Source of the DNA: DASUPK01 sp963848955
GTDB taxonomy: Bacteria; Actinomycetota; Thermoleophilia; Solirubrobacterales; 70-9
DNA: 64,000 nucleotides
Direction of reading: 5' to 3'
Assembly (NCBI GenBank): GCA_963848955.1
Contig: CAWKFQ010000010.1
Span: 186,001 to 250,000 of the forward strand
Part shown: positions 63,140 to 64,000 of the stretch, piece after piece
Layout of the letters: the number at the start of each line of letters is the position of its first letter
Numbering within the stretch: position 1 is the stretch's first letter
Position numbers and translations under genes: made by a program
The notes under the pieces: model-generated
What the model was told of the DNA's origin: nothing
The model's database searches: none
Seen by the model: the letters and a program-made list of their open reading frames with translations, nothing else

Positions 63140-63579
63140 CACTCGCCACCGAGCTGGCGCTGCATCGCCAGCGAGTCGATGTAGGTCTGCTTGCTCGAGA
63201 CGAGCCCGTCGCGGACCTCGATCACGTCGACGCAATCGACCTCAACGCCGGCGCCACTCTCGCCAAGGGCCTCGCCCTCGACCTCGATCGCCTGGGCCGC
63301 CGTGCCCGTCATCGTCGACTCCAGGACCCAGTGGTCATCGCCCACATGCAGCGAGCGCTCGGCGAAGTTGATGTCAGGAAGGAGGGCCAGGTAGCCGGCG
63401 AACGCTTCGCGGACGGCCTCCTTGCCCTCGGCCGGGGGAGTCCCGACTGCGTGGGCGACGAAGACGGAGTCCTCGGTATGCAGGTCCATGATCGCGTCGA
63501 GGTCCTGGCGGTTCCAGGCCTCGCCGTAGCGCTCGGCGAGCATCCGGATCGCCGTGATCGAATCGGTTGCTGTCGTCAT
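63139..63579 (-). CDS. SnoaL-like (NTF2 fold) protein, first gene of the regulated operon
   Basis: The 146-residue protein has the NTF2-fold sequence RYGEAWNRQDLDAIMDLHTEDSVFV, then AVREAFAGYLALLPDINF and TMTGTAAQAIEVEGE, typical of SnoaL-like cyclase or nuclear-transport-factor-like enzymes. The start is good: GGAGGC lies 7 bases before the ATG. It heads the operon SnoaL, 41-residue protein, hydrolase and methyltransferase-like protein, controlled by the tandem palindromes upstream. Confidence 0.87.
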   Translation of the reverse strand: MTTATDSITAIRMLAERYGEAWNRQDLDAIMDLHTEDSVFVAHAVGTPPAEGKEAVREAFAGYLALLPDINFAERSLHVGDDHWVLESTMTGTAAQAIEVEGEALGESGAGVEVDCVDVIEVRDGLVSSKQTYIDSLAMQRQLGGE

Positions 63580-63605
63580 CGGGTCGCCTCCAAAGGTCGA
63601 ATTCG

Positions 63606-63648
63606 CATACAGGTTGTATGTATAACTGGCCTACAGCTTGTATGTCAA
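63606..63648 (-). promoter_or_regulatory. Near-consensus promoter with two TACA-N3-TGTA operators
   Basis: On the minus strand TTGACA (63648 to 63643) and TATACA (63624 to 63619) are 18 bases apart. CATACA-GGT-TGTATG (63606-63620) is a perfect palindrome over the -10/start region, and TACA-GCT-TGTA (63632-63642) lies in the spacer, 24 bases away centre to centre. This looks like a strong promoter held by a dimeric repressor. The regulator gene is not in the window. Confidence 0.75.
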
Positions 63649-63726
63649 TGTGAGCGAGGACACACACGCTGCGCCGCTCCTTGCAGCCGCAGGCTGTGTT
63701 TCCATCCCCGGCTAGACTTGAATGCG

Positions 63727-63933
63727 ATGAAGACAGATATCCACCCGACCTACGTCCTCTCGCACGTCCACTGCTCGTGCGGGAACGAGTTCTATACCCG
63801 CTCCACGGAGCCCGAGCTTCACGTGGAGATCTGCTCGCAGTGCCACCCCTTCTACACGGGCAAGCAGAAGCTGGTTGACACAGGCGGCCGCGTCGAGCGG
63901 TTCCGCCGCCGTGCCGCCAAGCGCGCCCGTTGA
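63727..63933 (+). CDS. rpmE: 50S ribosomal protein L31
   Basis: The 68-residue protein begins MKTDIHPTYVLSHVHCSCG and contains the Zn-binding C-x-C and CSQCHPFYTGKQK segments of the zinc-containing L31 type, ending in a basic tail. It binds between the ribosomal subunits. TAGACT lies eight bases before the ATG, and no Shine-Dalgarno site is present, so the mRNA is probably leaderless. Confidence 0.94.
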   Translation: MKTDIHPTYVLSHVHCSCGNEFYTRSTEPELHVEICSQCHPFYTGKQKLVDTGGRVERFRRRAAKRAR

Positions 63934-64000
63934 GCCCGGAGTCCGACCCTAGGTCCAACGGGGCGCCTTCCGGCGTCGCCCAGTCCGAGCGCATGCCCGA
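63930..64000 (+). CDS. Start of a further gene after rpmE, cut by the window
   Basis: A TTG at 63930 overlaps the rpmE stop (TTGA) and opens a frame to the window end, reading MSPESDPRSNGAPSGVAQSE. In many actinobacteria rpmE is followed by a DUF1385 gene or prfA, but 23 residues are too few to tell. Confidence 0.3.
   Translation, partial: MSPESDPRSNGAPSGVAQSERMP

Overview
The window is about 66-70% GC, with dense, often overlapping genes, many GTG and TTG starts, and no tRNA, rRNA or CRISPR array. The gene content (Rv1264-type adenylate cyclase, DipZ, a Get3/ArsA-like ATPase pair, split methylmalonyl-CoA mutase, a secretin-less type IV pilus locus) points to a high-GC actinobacterium. My best guess is class Thermoleophilia (Solirubrobacterales-like). 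That placement is inferred from content, not from a tree.

Layout. 1-2.7 kb: a YihY/BrkB membrane protein cut by the window edge, a promoter-terminator pair, the primary sigma factor and a small ABM-like protein. 2.8-18.6 kb: one type IV pilus locus on the + strand, in the order pilT, an unknown bitopic protein, pilB, pilT, pilC, two nearly identical pilA genes, three minor pilins, pilD, pilM, pilN, pilO and an unknown protein in the pilP position. The first pilA has a sigma28-like promoter and a cyclic-di-GMP-I riboswitch. The second pilA, a recent tandem copy, has lost the -35 box and the ligand-binding core but keeps the P1 stem. 18.6-25.7 kb: an HxlR regulator, a 573-residue HEPN-like protein, a Get3/ArsA-like pair and, divergently, a ParA-FtsZ operon whose FtsZ starts with a ParB-like segment. 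25.9-31.7 kb: gamma-glutamyltransferase, a Lon-substrate-domain protein, a pH-sensor-type adenylate cyclase, DipZ and a DksA-like protein. 31.7-38.1 kb: methyltransferases, a DrrAB-like ABC exporter, and a GH57/GT4 glucan operon. 38.1-57.1 kb: mostly acyl-CoA metabolism (MeaB, acyl-CoA dehydrogenase, thioesterase, thiolase, methylmalonyl-CoA mutase, EtfBA, ETF-quinone oxidoreductase), mixed with two small regulatory loci, a leucyl aminopeptidase, a diguanylate cyclase and an ECF sigma/anti-sigma pair. 57.1-64 kb: cytochrome c, a NarL-type two-component pair, a sulfatase, a four-gene operon behind a near-consensus promoter with two palindromes, and a ribosomal protein L31 gene.

Two window-wide points affect how to read it. 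First, at least 14 single-base indels break otherwise intact genes, including ftsZ; most lie in short G/C runs and look like uncorrected long-read errors rather than pseudogenes. I give such genes as one CDS and name the break. Second, many genes without a Shine-Dalgarno site have a TANNNT hexamer 5-9 bases before the start codon (TAGACT is commonest), which suggests widespread leaderless transcription.

The genes connect in two ways. The fatty-acid/propionate genes form a coherent set: acyl-CoA dehydrogenase passes electrons through EtfBA to ETF-QO, thiolase cleaves the product, and mutase with MeaB handles methylmalonyl-CoA. The pilus locus carries a c-di-GMP sensor RNA, and a diguanylate cyclase is encoded 39 kb away in the same window.
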